From contig CAUWAG010000020.1 of assembly GCA_963556695.1 (NCBI GenBank), positions 248,001 through 312,000 of the forward strand: a DNA stretch of 64,000 nt, in the 5' to 3' direction. The DNA comes from Anthostomella pinea. Lineage: Eukaryota > Ascomycota > Sordariomycetes > Xylariales > Xylariaceae. Position numbers and translations under genes: made by a program. Shown here in pieces: positions 44,944 to 55,242 of the stretch. Below the pieces are notes generated by a model. That model made no database searches and was not told the DNA's origin. It saw only the letters and a program-made list of their open reading frames with translations. How positions within the stretch are numbered: the stretch's first letter is position 1; the number at the start of each line of letters is the position of its first letter.

Positions 44944-46271
44944 TCATTGAGATGAACTACGTTGGGCCGCAGTCACCGTTTCGCGCATCGCAATGAGACC
45001 GTACATGTATGCGAAGACTGTCCAGGCGCCAACGTCAGAATACGCTCACGGCAGTTCATAGGGGTCAAAATGCAATACTCACTTCCAGGAGTCATCGAGA
45101 TGAATGCGAGGCCAGCTGCGATGTTTGCCCCGGGGACATCGCCCATGAGCTTGGGATCGAGAAAGAAGAGCCCGCCATGGCCAGTCAACAGTATGCCCAA
45201 GCCTGCCCAAGCAAGGTACACGGCACTCAAGAACACGCAGCCATATACGTGGCCTGCGACAGGCTATGGTAACGGTGTGGTCAGCCGGTGGCCCCAGTCG
45301 ACACAACAGATAAGTAGGGCACTCACGTTCTGGCGTCTGATGCTGTTGAGGAAAAGAATCTCGATAACCGCAATGAGCGACGTGATCGTCCAGACGTTGA
45401 TGATGCTGAACGCCTTGAGTGGACCCTCCTCGAACAAACCCTTGTCTGTGCGAGCGTCAGTATCATGGACCAAGAGTGGGAGTAACTATCGAAGAAGTTT
45501 ACAGGCTCCAGGAGCCAGACTCGTCACTTACCTGCATCATACAGTGTGATCGGGGTGCCATTCGCGGTGCTGATCGACGATGGGTGGTCGTGGTGCGGCA
45601 TAGTGGGAGGCTTGAAGCCACCATGGCCCGTTGGGACGAGGATGCCCCAGTAGATCAGCGTGTTCATGAAGGTGAAGACGTGAGCGATGGTATAGAACAT
45701 GCTGAATGTGAAGCGTTTGTTGTACGAGTCCACCTTTTCCGGCGGGGACAGCACGCGGGCGATTCGGACTCTCAGCATATGACCATGACACATTTCGGGG
45801 TCGTCCTCGATGGAGCGAGGCATGAACAGATGCATGCCGGTCCAGAGCTGTTGCCGGTGCGTGTCAGCGAGTCAACCTACGACGGCGAGGCCCTGAGGCT
45901 CAAACTGACCGTCACTTGCATATGGTATGCCCAGAGCAAGACGTTGGCGACGGTCGAGAACTGGAACGGAATGCGCAATGGGCCATGGTCATCACCATTC
46001 CCGAGCTTGTATATGAGCGAGACAACCATGACGGCGGTCAAGTATCCAGCGACTATCGTGCGGATGGCAAGGAGGGCCTTCTGATTGATAGATTTCCACG
46101 GTGAATGGCATGCTCGGAGGTAGATGGGCTGCCAGGCTGTTAGACCTCCCTCGTAGTCCCTCGGAATGGTATATCGAGACTCACATGGCTGTCTGCTTGT
46201 GGAGGGTTTGGAGTCGGACGCGGCAGCAGAGGTGTCATGTCGTTCGCGTCGTTCGCGGCGTCGTCCGACAT
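44944..46271 (-). CDS. Polytopic membrane protein of unknown function
   Basis: Six exons join in frame: 46271-46185, 46128-45910, 45847-45532, 45445-45327, 45263-45083 and 45017-44944, giving 331 residues. Introns are 56-86 nt; the second donor is GTCAGT, with an alternative GTGACG six bases earlier that also keeps the frame. The first ~30 residues are hydrophilic; about seven hydrophobic segments follow (for example IVAGYLTAVMVVSLIYKL, FYTIAHVFTFMNTLIYWGIL, IINVWTITSLIAVIEILFL, GCVFLSAVYLAWAGLGILLT). A His/Pro-rich loop FKPPTMPHHDHPSS lies between helices 4 and 5. I recognise the type as a conserved fungal integral membrane protein but know no function. Confidence 0.82.
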
Positions 46272-47668
46272 GGCGGCGAGTAGTACTGGATATTAGGGTG
46301 AAGCAATTCGAGGAAGCTATATTGATGAGAATACAGTCGAGGTCGTAGTAGGTTGTCGGATGAGCTCTTGAGCGAAGCGAAGGTTGTGTTTCGTGGAGTA
46401 GAGGGCTGTAGAGGGCCGGAGGAAGAAGGGCTTGAGAACGGCTTCCGTATCAACACCGGGGACATGGGAAATACACGAGGGAAGGGACGAGCATGAGGTA
46501 GGAGTGTTTTGTAGGACGGAAGCATCGTGAGCGTGAGGAAGGTGTATCCGTAACATTCATCATCGGGCAAAGGGGGACCACCAGGTTGGCTACACCTTCC
46601 AAAACCTCTTGAACGACAACTCCTTCAAATTGTCCCCTTCCTCTCTGGAATGTCACTCCATTTTACGAGCACGACGCGGAGTGTGTAGAAACTTGATTTG
46701 TTACAATGTGGTCAGAGAAAGGGGAGACTGTGATGGCTTCATTCCTCCAAGAGTTGAGTACAGTGTGCCTGCAACGTGTAAAGCTGACGACACAATCGAA
46801 GCCTGTCAGAGCACTATAAAAACACGATGGAATGGTTTTCTGTAGTTGCGCAGATGGTCGCCGACACGTGTCATCCGCTGGTTTTGGTGCTTGTAGTAGC
46901 CTCAAGGGAAACCATAGGTACCTAGGTAGTTCGTGAACAATCAACGGTCTGCGGAGTCCCTTCGTATTTAGGATTTGCAGACGTTTCTCAATGAGAATCT
47001 CGTCGGATTCGGATCTCGTGTTATCGCAACCTACCTTACTTCAGGGCCCCGAGGACTGGGTCTGGTATGAATGACGAACTCTATAGTCAAGAAGAGAACA
47101 CCCCAAGGACACTGTATCCATTAAACCACCCATTCGAACCCAACTCAACACAACAAGGTCCGTGTAAAATACACTGGAGCTTTCCTGCCATCAAGGTTCG
47201 CGCGACGGTTGACGCCATCGTGGACCTTGATAAGGATCAGCCACATAGAGTATTCATTGTGAGAACAGATTGCGATTTGAACTGGCAACAAGTTAATCAA
47301 GAATAGAGTCTGAATGAAAGAAACTGGAAACAATATCTAGGTCTATTCGCACTCCCTGTACGAAATCTGTGGATTTAACATTCATGAATAAGAGGCTCAA
47401 GTCCAGGAGCATATCTGACTTACACGTAGGACCGTCAGCGTGAGATGCCAGCTGCCACGTAGACTGATCCTTCGCCCACCAGCTGCCACCGCACCAGCTG
47501 TAGGTAAAGGACACCTTCGCGAGCACATTGACGAAGCTACAACTTTCTGACACGCATCTAAGCTGGCCTCAATTACCCAACGAGGCCAGCCATATCCCGC
47601 ATATTCTCCCATCTACCTACACAAACGGAACTCCGAATCTGCGCGCAGAGACCCCCAAACTATCCACT
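46272..47668. promoter_or_regulatory. Divergent promoter region, membrane protein / SEC11
   Basis: About 1.4 kb separate the two start codons and must contain both promoters. No gene or specific motif was recognised. Confidence 0.4.
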
Positions 47669-48276
47669 ATGTTGTCCAGCCTCCAGAACCCGCGGCAAGC
47701 TGCTGCCCAGCTGCTGAACTTTGCCCTGATTCTATCCACCGCATTCATGGTTCGTCGCCTTCCGCCCTGCCTGCGCAACCGTTCAACCCACACACGCACG
47801 CGCAACACCCAGCTAACCAGACACCCCCCCTCATACAGATGTGGAAAGGCTTCTCCGTAGCGGCCAATTCGCCCTCCCCAATCGTCGTCGTCCTGTCCGG
47901 CTCCATGGAACCCGCCTTCCAGCGCGGCGACCTCCTGTTCCTATGGAACCGGAACTTCCTAGCCGAGACGGACGTGGGTGAGGTGGTGGTGTACAACGTG
48001 CGGGACAAGGACATACCGATCGTGCACCGGGTGGTGCGCAAGTTCGGCACGGGCGACAAGGCCCAGCTGCTGACCAAGGGCGACAACAACCTCGCCGACG
48101 ACACGGAGCTTTACGCCAAGGGCCAGGACTATCTTGAGAGGAAGGACATTATTGGGAGTGTCGTGGGCTACATCCCGTTTGTGGGCTACGTTACGATTAT
48201 GCTTAGTGAGCATCCCTGGTTGAAGACGGCCATGTTGGGGATCATGGGCTTGTTGGTGGTGCTGCAACGGGAATAG
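47669..48276 (+). CDS. SEC11: Signal peptidase complex catalytic subunit
   Basis: It cleaves signal peptides in the ER lumen. Exons 47669-47749 and 47839-48276 encode 172 residues (yeast 167). Introns in phase 0; the donor is the unusual GTTCGT. The S26B serine/His/Asp site is complete: Ser49 in [12 protein letters not shown], His90 in IVHRVV, and Asp109/Asp115 in KGDNNLADD. An N-terminal transmembrane anchor and a C-terminal hydrophobic helix ([12 protein letters not shown]) flank the catalytic domain. The exon 1 start was chosen because it supplies the conserved N-terminal helix ([13 protein letters not shown]). Confidence 0.95.
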
Positions 48277-48877
48277 ATGGGCGTGGGGTGCTTAGCATTA
48301 CGGCAGTTTATGGAAAAGATACCCAATGACAGGCTACGGCATCGACTGGTTACCATTCCCATAGTGCCCTGGTCTCGCTTCGAAAGGAATGTGACTGCGT
48401 GGGTATGCCAGACTTTCCCACAGGTGTAAGGACGACGGCGTGGCTATATTCATCGTCGAGATCAGCAAGTTAAAGAGGCATACGCACGCCTCATGGCTTG
48501 AGGTGACGAACGGCCATTCCTGCTCTCCTGGACATTGACAAGGCCGGTCGCTTGCGGGATGGGGACTTCTTGATCGCCTAGACTTATGAACCAGTCATTC
48601 CAGCACTTGGGGTATATATTGTCTACGCGGATACCTTCGGGTATCAGGCGCTGGTCATGGCGCTGGTCATGGCTGGTCATGGCAAGGTCTTCAACATCCA
48701 AGTCATAATGCAATCAACGATCTTTGCCAAAAGGTGAGTCCCAGACACGAGGGACATTGCAGTAAGACATATAGAAAGATCATGTAAATCACGCTTCAAG
48801 CAGCATCATCAGATGTCTACCTGGGGTATCTATGGACCGTACCATCTACAACCGCTCAGCATGGCTAAATTGGCCAC
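48277..48877. other. Convergent spacer, SEC11 / BRF1
   Basis: This 600-bp stretch holds the 3' ends of both genes. A small direct repeat, GGCGCTGGTCAT followed by GGCGCTGGTCATGGCTGGTC, lies at about 48649-48680. No gene was recognised. Confidence 0.5.
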
Positions 48878-51430
48878 TCAGAACCACTCATCTTCGTCTT
48901 CATCGGCGGCGTTCTCGTCCCACTCGGGTATATCGTCCTGGGTACCGTCATACGTATCATCCGCTGCTTCCTCGTCCTCTTCGTCCTCTCCGTCCTGCCC
49001 TAGCTCATTCGCGGCCGGCTTCTGCGTTGCCGGTGGTGTGTGGGTATTGCTCTGGGCGCTGCGCGGGCTGCCTTCGTCAAAAACGCTACCTGCACGGCTG
49101 GGCCGATTGCTGGTCGTGTCGCTGTCCAAGCGGGATGCCACTGAGCCGGGTCCACGTCGCTTGCTGCTGCCGAAGAGGTTCGTGATGGCGTCGTAGTTGA
49201 TACGCTTCGAAACCGTGTTACGCTTTTTCATCGCCTCAACAGCTGCCTCGCCGGGCGTGGAAGCTGGTGTGAGCTGCCCCTCTCCGATGCGAGGTTTCTT
49301 CACTCGGTTGCGTTTGCGCTTTGGTGGCCCCAAGTCCTCCATTTGCTTCCGGTAGTTCTTCTCTTGCTGCTTGCGCAGCCAGTCCTTGTTGGTGTTCATC
49401 CATATGTCCTCTTTGATCTTCACCTCGTCCGGCGCCAGCTTGCAGAACTGCACCTCGGGATCATCAGCGAACTCATCCTCACCGATGATTTCCTCCATAT
49501 TCGGTTTCCGGGATGGCAGCAACGATAGTTGCCATTGAGTCTTGATGTGGGCGAGATGCACAGCGGTGGCGAGTGCCTTCTGATGCGCATCACTGTGAGG
49601 GTCGCTGATCACCTCATTGATCTGCTTCTCCAGTAGGGCCTCGTCACTCTCCCACTCTTCATCGAAGTTGAGAAGCGGCTCGAGTTGATTTCTCCTGCCC
49701 CGTCTCCGACGACGAGGTTCGGGCTCCTCATCGGCATCTTGCTCTACCTCCTCTTCCGCCTCTGCTTCCTCTGCTTCCTCTGCGTCTTCGGTCGGGGCTC
49801 CGTATACCTGTGCCAACTCATCCACAGCTTCCTCGCTCGTTGGGTTCTCAGCATTGAGACCGTCCGCGACGTCCTTATCGCTAGCAGGGGCTGGTCTTGG
49901 TGCAGGCTGAGGCATTTGAGTGTGGTCGAAAGGGGTTACTATCTCCCTATTCTCCGTACTGTCAAATGCTCGAGGCAAGAAGTCTGTGACTTTGGCAAGC
50001 TTGGAAACGTCAGGCGGCGGGCGAGGGACTGGTGGGGGTGGCATGTTCGTGGTAGCAGAAGAAAGCCTAGGTGTTGGGGTAGAGCCGTCCTGGGAGGCAG
50101 CCCTTTCGCCTGTAGTTGCATCGCCATCCAGCTCGTCGTCACCGATGTCCTCGAGAACACGTTTGCGCTTGCGTCCGCTTTCGGCCCTCTCTTGCTCCTT
50201 CTTGTCCTGCCATTCCTTGCTCTGTCTGTAAAAGGAAGGCGGATCATGCCGAGACTCGAGAAATTCTTGATTCAGGAAGTCTTCAATAGACAGGTCACTG
50301 CTCTCGGTGACTGTGAATTCGTCCAAGCGTTGCTCGATGGTGACTGTGGTGACCTTGACGACGTAGACAATCTCCTTGACGGTCCGCCGGAAGTTCCACA
50401 TACGGGCAGCCATCAGCAAACAAGCCCCACAGATGCCCGAAGGTCGACGGCCCATAACCATCCAGTCTCGGCCCATCCGCTGGCAGAGTCTAGTCGCATC
50501 GGCTGCGACCTTGTTGGTGAACTCGCCAAAGTCGAGCTTCTCGGCAAAGCGCATCATGAGATCCTCGGGAATGATGGATCGGACATTGTTGTTCTGGAAA
50601 GAGTAGATGTCGCCGAGGTCCTTGAACACGTGTCCGAGCTCGTACACATTGATCTGGATTGTGGTCAGTAATGCAGTCCATCACCATCGCACTGGGAAGG
50701 CAAACAAAGATACAACAGAGTTGAAGACTTACTTGGACCAATTCGGCAAAGTCGATGAGCATGACGTCGCATCTCTCCTCTCGGCGACAGGCAGTGTAGA
50801 GACAGACTGGAACAACCTTGTCCATGCCGCGACCCTGAAGCCAATTCTCGCCGAGGACAAGCTTGAAGATCATGATGGCCGAGTCGATGGCGCTCTCGCT
50901 GACGCTTTTGAGTCGCGACTTGAATCCCCACATCATGTTCTTCGCTGCACATCTAAGTTAGCAACTGAACAATGTAAGTGAAAGACGAACGGGGGTTGCG
51001 TACCTTCACGGATAGTCTTCTCCTTGTTGTCGCCAACCATACCACCAATTCGCCTCATTCCAGGACCCATGCCCCGCGTCGTACCTTGGTCGGCTCCAAC
51101 AAAGGTTCCCTGGACCATGGCAGCTCCTGACGAGGTCTCTCCGAATTGAACCTCGGCGACGATATTGGAGTTATCAATCTCGCGACCACAGGCTGAACAG
51201 AATCCCTCCACGATGGGGGCTGAGCGGTTGGGGCATTGTTTATTGGGACATTGCGTCGAGCTGTTTGCAGCTGGTTGAGGAGGTGGTGTAGGATCCATGC
51301 TCATTGCTCTCTGACTGGCAATGCGATTCTGGCTCAGAACCTCCCTGATGCGGTCACCCCCAGCTCCTCGAGGCCGAATCTGAAAGCCAGGCTTGCCTGA
51401 GCCCTTGAGAGGCTTCAGGAAAGACGACAT
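48878..51430 (-). CDS. BRF1: TFIIIB subunit Brf1
   Basis: Brf1 recruits RNA polymerase III to tRNA and 5S genes with TBP and Bdp1. Exons 51430-51004, 50944-50733 and 50653-48878 (introns 59 and 79 nt) give 804 residues. An N-terminal zinc ribbon (CPNKQCPN and CSACG) precedes two cyclin-like repeats (GRGMDKVVPVCLYTACRRE; GRRPSGICGACLLMAARMW), which is the TFIIB-family core. The C-terminal half is charged and includes the Brf1-specific TBP-binding block around NKDWLRKQQEKNYRKQMEDL. The tail is very acidic (runs of Glu and Asp), ending DEDEDEWF. Length is larger than yeast Brf1 (596), the excess being acidic linker. Confidence 0.94.
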
Positions 51431-52432
51431 GATGGAAGGGGTGTCTGATTGATTATGGAGGTAGTCTTGGATGCGGGTGATTAAAGACGAGTAGTTGTAA
51501 CTGAGGTTGTCTTTGGTGGGTGTTGTGAAGTCAAGTGTTGTAGAAGTCGTGATATGGAGGTCGCGTAATGTGAAAGTTGGTTGTAAGTTGGTTGTAAGTC
51601 GAAGGTTTGTAAGTCACTGATGAGCTGCAAGCTGATCAATGGTGAGGGCCACGCAAACTCCTGCCAGCCAAATCTGCGTGCCCATTGGGAGGAGACCAGA
51701 ATGGCTCGAGTAGGCAGAGATTGTCAGATTAGAATGCCGAAACTGTAATAGAAGAACAGAACAGACGAAGAACTATGCAGCCGCCAGTACCAGACACGAC
51801 ACTCGAGTAGAGTGAGGGTCTCGGCGCGAGGACGGATTGGTGTAAGTGAGGTGAAGGGGGTGTAGTTACGGTGAAAAGCGAGGGAGAATTGAGATCTGGC
51901 TTGGATTGTGGGGTTGGAGGGACAGAATGGAGGGGGACGAAGTGATGGTCAAGTGGTGTGTCGGCAGAGACTGCAAAACCTTGACCAATGTTTGGTGGGG
52001 TGCCTCAGCCAAAAAGCCTGCCGCGGTGAGTCAGCCCTCTTAGCGTTTTGGCGCTTAGGGGGTTCGAGTGCTATTGTCACCAACACCAGACTTTTGAAAT
52101 TAGAGACACTGTCAATTTCTGCGTTTCGATACGTCCCTCGCAGTGGCAGTTCAAATGTTGTAGTCCTGGGCTCCAGGCGAAAAAGTGCGTTTTGCTTGTG
52201 TTGCACCCAGCACCAAGCACCGGGGTACAGTGTTACATGCATATACTACTATCATTCAATACACGATACTCAAATATCCATATAGCCACATATACATCCA
52301 ATATCGAAGCTTTGTCGTCACTTCTACTTTTCGGCGCTCTGTCGCATCCATCCACTGCCAAATGAATTGACACGCGTTCCGGCAACAGCCTGCGTACCGA
52401 CTGGATTCAATTTCTCCCCTTGGATCACCACC
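51431..52432. promoter_or_regulatory. Divergent promoter region, BRF1 / CWF19
   Basis: One kilobase lies between the start codons. Near the BRF1 side there are short imperfect repeats of GTTGTAAGT (for example 51571-51612). No gene was recognised. Confidence 0.45.
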
Positions 52433-54562
52433 ATGGACGGCCTTGACGAGTTTGAGAAGGGTCTTGCTGCGGAGAAGGCTGAACGAGAACGCGAAGGTCG
52501 CGACTCCGAGAAGAAGCACCGAAAGCATAGACATCACCACCGACGAGATCGATCAGACGAACGAGACCGCGATGGTCACCACCACAGACACCATAGATTA
52601 CGGTGTCACGATGGGGATGACCAAGACGCAGATGGCCACCGTCACAAGCGGTCAAGGCATACCACAGATGATCGCGACCACCGCAAGGAACGCAGTCGCC
52701 GCGACCACCACGAACAGTCCAAGGCAGACCAGGATCTGAGTAAACAAACCCGCTTCAAAAACTCGGACCCCAAGGAGGATCTTCCATCACCGGACGAGGA
52801 ACTTGCTGCCGAAGATTTCGAGAAACCGAAGCGGTCTGAGCCCCTCATTCGCGACGACTGGATGACAGCTCCCTCCGCGATGGATGTTGACTACACCCAA
52901 AAGGGGGCCAAGCCTTCAAAACCTGCGCCGCCACCAAGCAAGGAGCCGCAGAGGGCTATACACAAGCGGGAGATCAACGCAGCGGAACTGCATCAACTGA
53001 ACAATGGGAAGCCGGCGGACGAGCTTGAGCTACCAGCCCAGCACAAGGTTAACTACACCTTTGGCGACAGTGGATCGCAATGGAGGATGACCAAGCTGAA
53101 GGGCGTCTACACTACGTCGGAGCAAACTGGCCGCCCGGTGGATGAGATTGCCGTTGAACGCTTTGGCAGCCTTCGCGAGTTTGACGATGCACGAGAGGAG
53201 AAGATCGAGGTGGACAGACGAAAGGTTTACGGTGAAGGCTGCGTCGGCAAGGAGAAGCCCAGCGGAGAGCTCTTTCAAGAGAGAAAGCTGGACGAGGGAA
53301 TTCGAGAGAAACGACAGACGCCTCCCGCGCCTGTAGAGTTGGACCAAGGCACTGTGATTCCCGACGATGCATCATCTCACCTGCCGACCCAGCTTGATCA
53401 ATCCGGCCTGAATCGTCTACGAGCCAAAATGATGAAGGCGAAGTTGAGAAAGGCGCCCGATGCAGCCAAGCTAGAGGTCGAGTACAACCAAGCAGCCGCC
53501 TCGTTTGTGTCTAAAGGTCCTGAAGCTGTGGTGCTCAATGTGATGGACAACCGGTTATTGGCGGGTACCCGTGGCGAGGCCAAGGCCGTTGATACCAAGA
53601 GAGGCCGTGAGAGAGGGCACATGGAGCAGAATGATGACATGACGATCGAAGATATGGTCAGGGAGGAGAGACGTACACGCGGACAGACGGGAGGTGATGG
53701 ACTACGGCTGGCTGAACGAATCGCCAAAGATGGCAAGTTCGACAACGACCTCGACTACATGGACGAGAATGCCGAGAAGCTTGCCAGACGTGTGCAGAAG
53801 TCCGAGATCAACCTCAAAAACTCGGCCGTCGGGGATTTCCAGAAGATTAACAATATCCTTGACAACTGCCAGCTCTGCCACCATGAGGACCGCAACCAGC
53901 CGCCGGTGGCACCCGTGCTTTCACTGGCGACCCGCGTGTACCTGACACTGCCCACAGAGCCCGAGTTGAGCGAAGGCGGTGCGGTCATCGTGCCTATCCA
54001 GCACCGTAGAAACCTGCTCGAGTGCGACGACGACGAGTGGGAAGAGATCCGAAACTTCATGAAGTGTCTGACGCGCATGTACCACGAACAGGGCAGGGAA
54101 GTGGTCTTTTACGAGAACGCAGCAGCGCCCCAAAGACACATGCACGCGGCGATGCAGGCGGTGCCGATACCGTATGCTCTGGGTGACACGGCGCCGGCAT
54201 TCTTCAAGGAGGCGATGCTCTCTGCGGATGAGGAATGGTCACAGCACAAGAAGATCATCGATACGGGGGCCCGGGCGCGAGATGGGCTTGGAAAGCTGGC
54301 ATTTCGACGATCCATTGCCAAGGAGATGCCATACTTTCACGCATGGTTTAGTCTCGATGGAGGCCTGGGACACGTGGTGGAAGATGCGAACCGCTGGCCG
54401 AGGGGAGACTTGTTTGCTAGAGAGATCCTAGGTGGTATGATAGATGCCGAGCCCGATGTGATGAAGAAGCAGGGTCGATGGCACAAGGGGGATCGACGGG
54501 CTGATGGGTTCAAGAAGCGTTGGAGGAAGTTTGACTGGACCAGAGTCCTGTCTGATGGTTGA
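52433..54562 (+). CDS. CWF19/CwfJ-family splicing factor
   Basis: Cwf19-type proteins associate with the late spliceosome and lariat processing. The frame has no introns and encodes 709 residues. Residues 20-110 are a striking His/Arg/Asp-rich low-complexity region (HRKHRHHHRRDRSDERDRDG and beyond), resembling RS-like domains. The C-terminal 250 residues match the CwfJ C-terminal domains 1 and 2: a zinc-binding CQLCHHED, the HIT-like QRHMHAAMQAVP, EMPYFHAWFSLDGGLGHVVE and the C-terminal KKRWRKFDWT. The first ATG in the frame after upstream stops is at 52433, in the good context CACCATGG. Confidence 0.92.
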   Translation: MDGLDEFEKGLAAEKAEREREGRDSEKKHRKHRHHHRRDRSDERDRDGHHHRHHRLRCHDGDDQDADGHRHKRSRHTTDDRDHRKERSRRDHHEQSKADQDLSKQTRFKNSDPKEDLPSPDEELAAEDFEKPKRSEPLIRDDWMTAPSAMDVDYTQKGAKPSKPAPPPSKEPQRAIHKREINAAELHQLNNGKPADELELPAQHKVNYTFGDSGSQWRMTKLKGVYTTSEQTGRPVDEIAVERFGSLREFDDAREEKIEVDRRKVYGEGCVGKEKPSGELFQERKLDEGIREKRQTPPAPVELDQGTVIPDDASSHLPTQLDQSGLNRLRAKMMKAKLRKAPDAAKLEVEYNQAAASFVSKGPEAVVLNVMDNRLLAGTRGEAKAVDTKRGRERGHMEQNDDMTIEDMVREERRTRGQTGGDGLRLAERIAKDGKFDNDLDYMDENAEKLARRVQKSEINLKNSAVGDFQKINNILDNCQLCHHEDRNQPPVAPVLSLATRVYLTLPTEPELSEGGAVIVPIQHRRNLLECDDDEWEEIRNFMKCLTRMYHEQGREVVFYENAAAPQRHMHAAMQAVPIPYALGDTAPAFFKEAMLSADEEWSQHKKIIDTGARARDGLGKLAFRRSIAKEMPYFHAWFSLDGGLGHVVEDANRWPRGDLFAREILGGMIDAEPDVMKKQGRWHKGDRRADGFKKRWRKFDWTRVLSDG

Positions 54563-55242
54563 GGCTGATACCAAGCTTCCAGCCTGCATGTACATTACTT
54601 ACAGAAAGGAGCAAACGGACGAATGGAGACAAACTGAGGCTGCAACAAAAGCAAGCGCTGGCAAGAAATCAGCCTGTAACCGTACATATGTCGTCGTTGT
54701 GTCTACCACTCTTCCTCTTACGACATGGCTGCCTATCTGCCTGTTGTATACCACGAATGTGTCCGACTCAACCAATAGGTCATTATCTGACCCATACAAT
54801 GAGCATGCAGCCTTCTAGGTTACTTCTTTGAAATTCTCATAACCTTGTGCCTTCGTGGTAGCGGCACCAGAACGTTAATTAATTACAAGTCTGGTTGTAA
54901 CTGGTTTATATTCTAGTAGGTACTTATTTAAGTTCGGATAAAAAGGGATCTTATCCGAAATAGATTTAAATACTTAAATTATAATCGTTGAATGGGAGCT
55001 GGAAATAAACACCGGAAGTTCTCCAGTGGGGCAGAGACGCACAGGGCATCGGACCCACCAAAAAGACAGATCATCAATCTCTGTACGCTGAAGAAGCAGA
55101 GCAGAGAAGAACAAGAACAGAATACACGGCACAACCTGAATAATCTGAACTCGCTTGCATCTAATAATTAAGAGTCTCATTTGCTTTGAAAGGAGAAAAC
55201 CTACAAAAGATCAAACAATTTTTAGATCTATATATCACCAAA
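54563..55242. other. AT-rich spacer leading into transposon debris
   Basis: From about 54,870 to 55,000 the DNA turns distinctly AT-rich, including the palindrome GGATAAAAAGGGATCTTATCC (54939-54959, loop AAAAGGGA-type). This may contain the left LTR or leader of the copia element, but I found no matching right LTR. Confidence 0.4.

Noticed and set aside
45419..46084. + strand open frame of 221 codons
   Set aside because: It is antisense to exons 2-4 of the polytopic membrane protein, whose splice junctions all fit in phase.
49685..50671. Long + strand open frame of 328 codons
   Set aside because: It lies entirely opposite the BRF1 coding sequence, whose domains are certain; codon constraint of BRF1 keeps the antisense frame open.
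54840..55240. Left long terminal repeat of the copia element
   Set aside because: The AT-rich leader is plausible, but I could not find a matching right repeat near 58,000-58,200, so no LTR is annotated.
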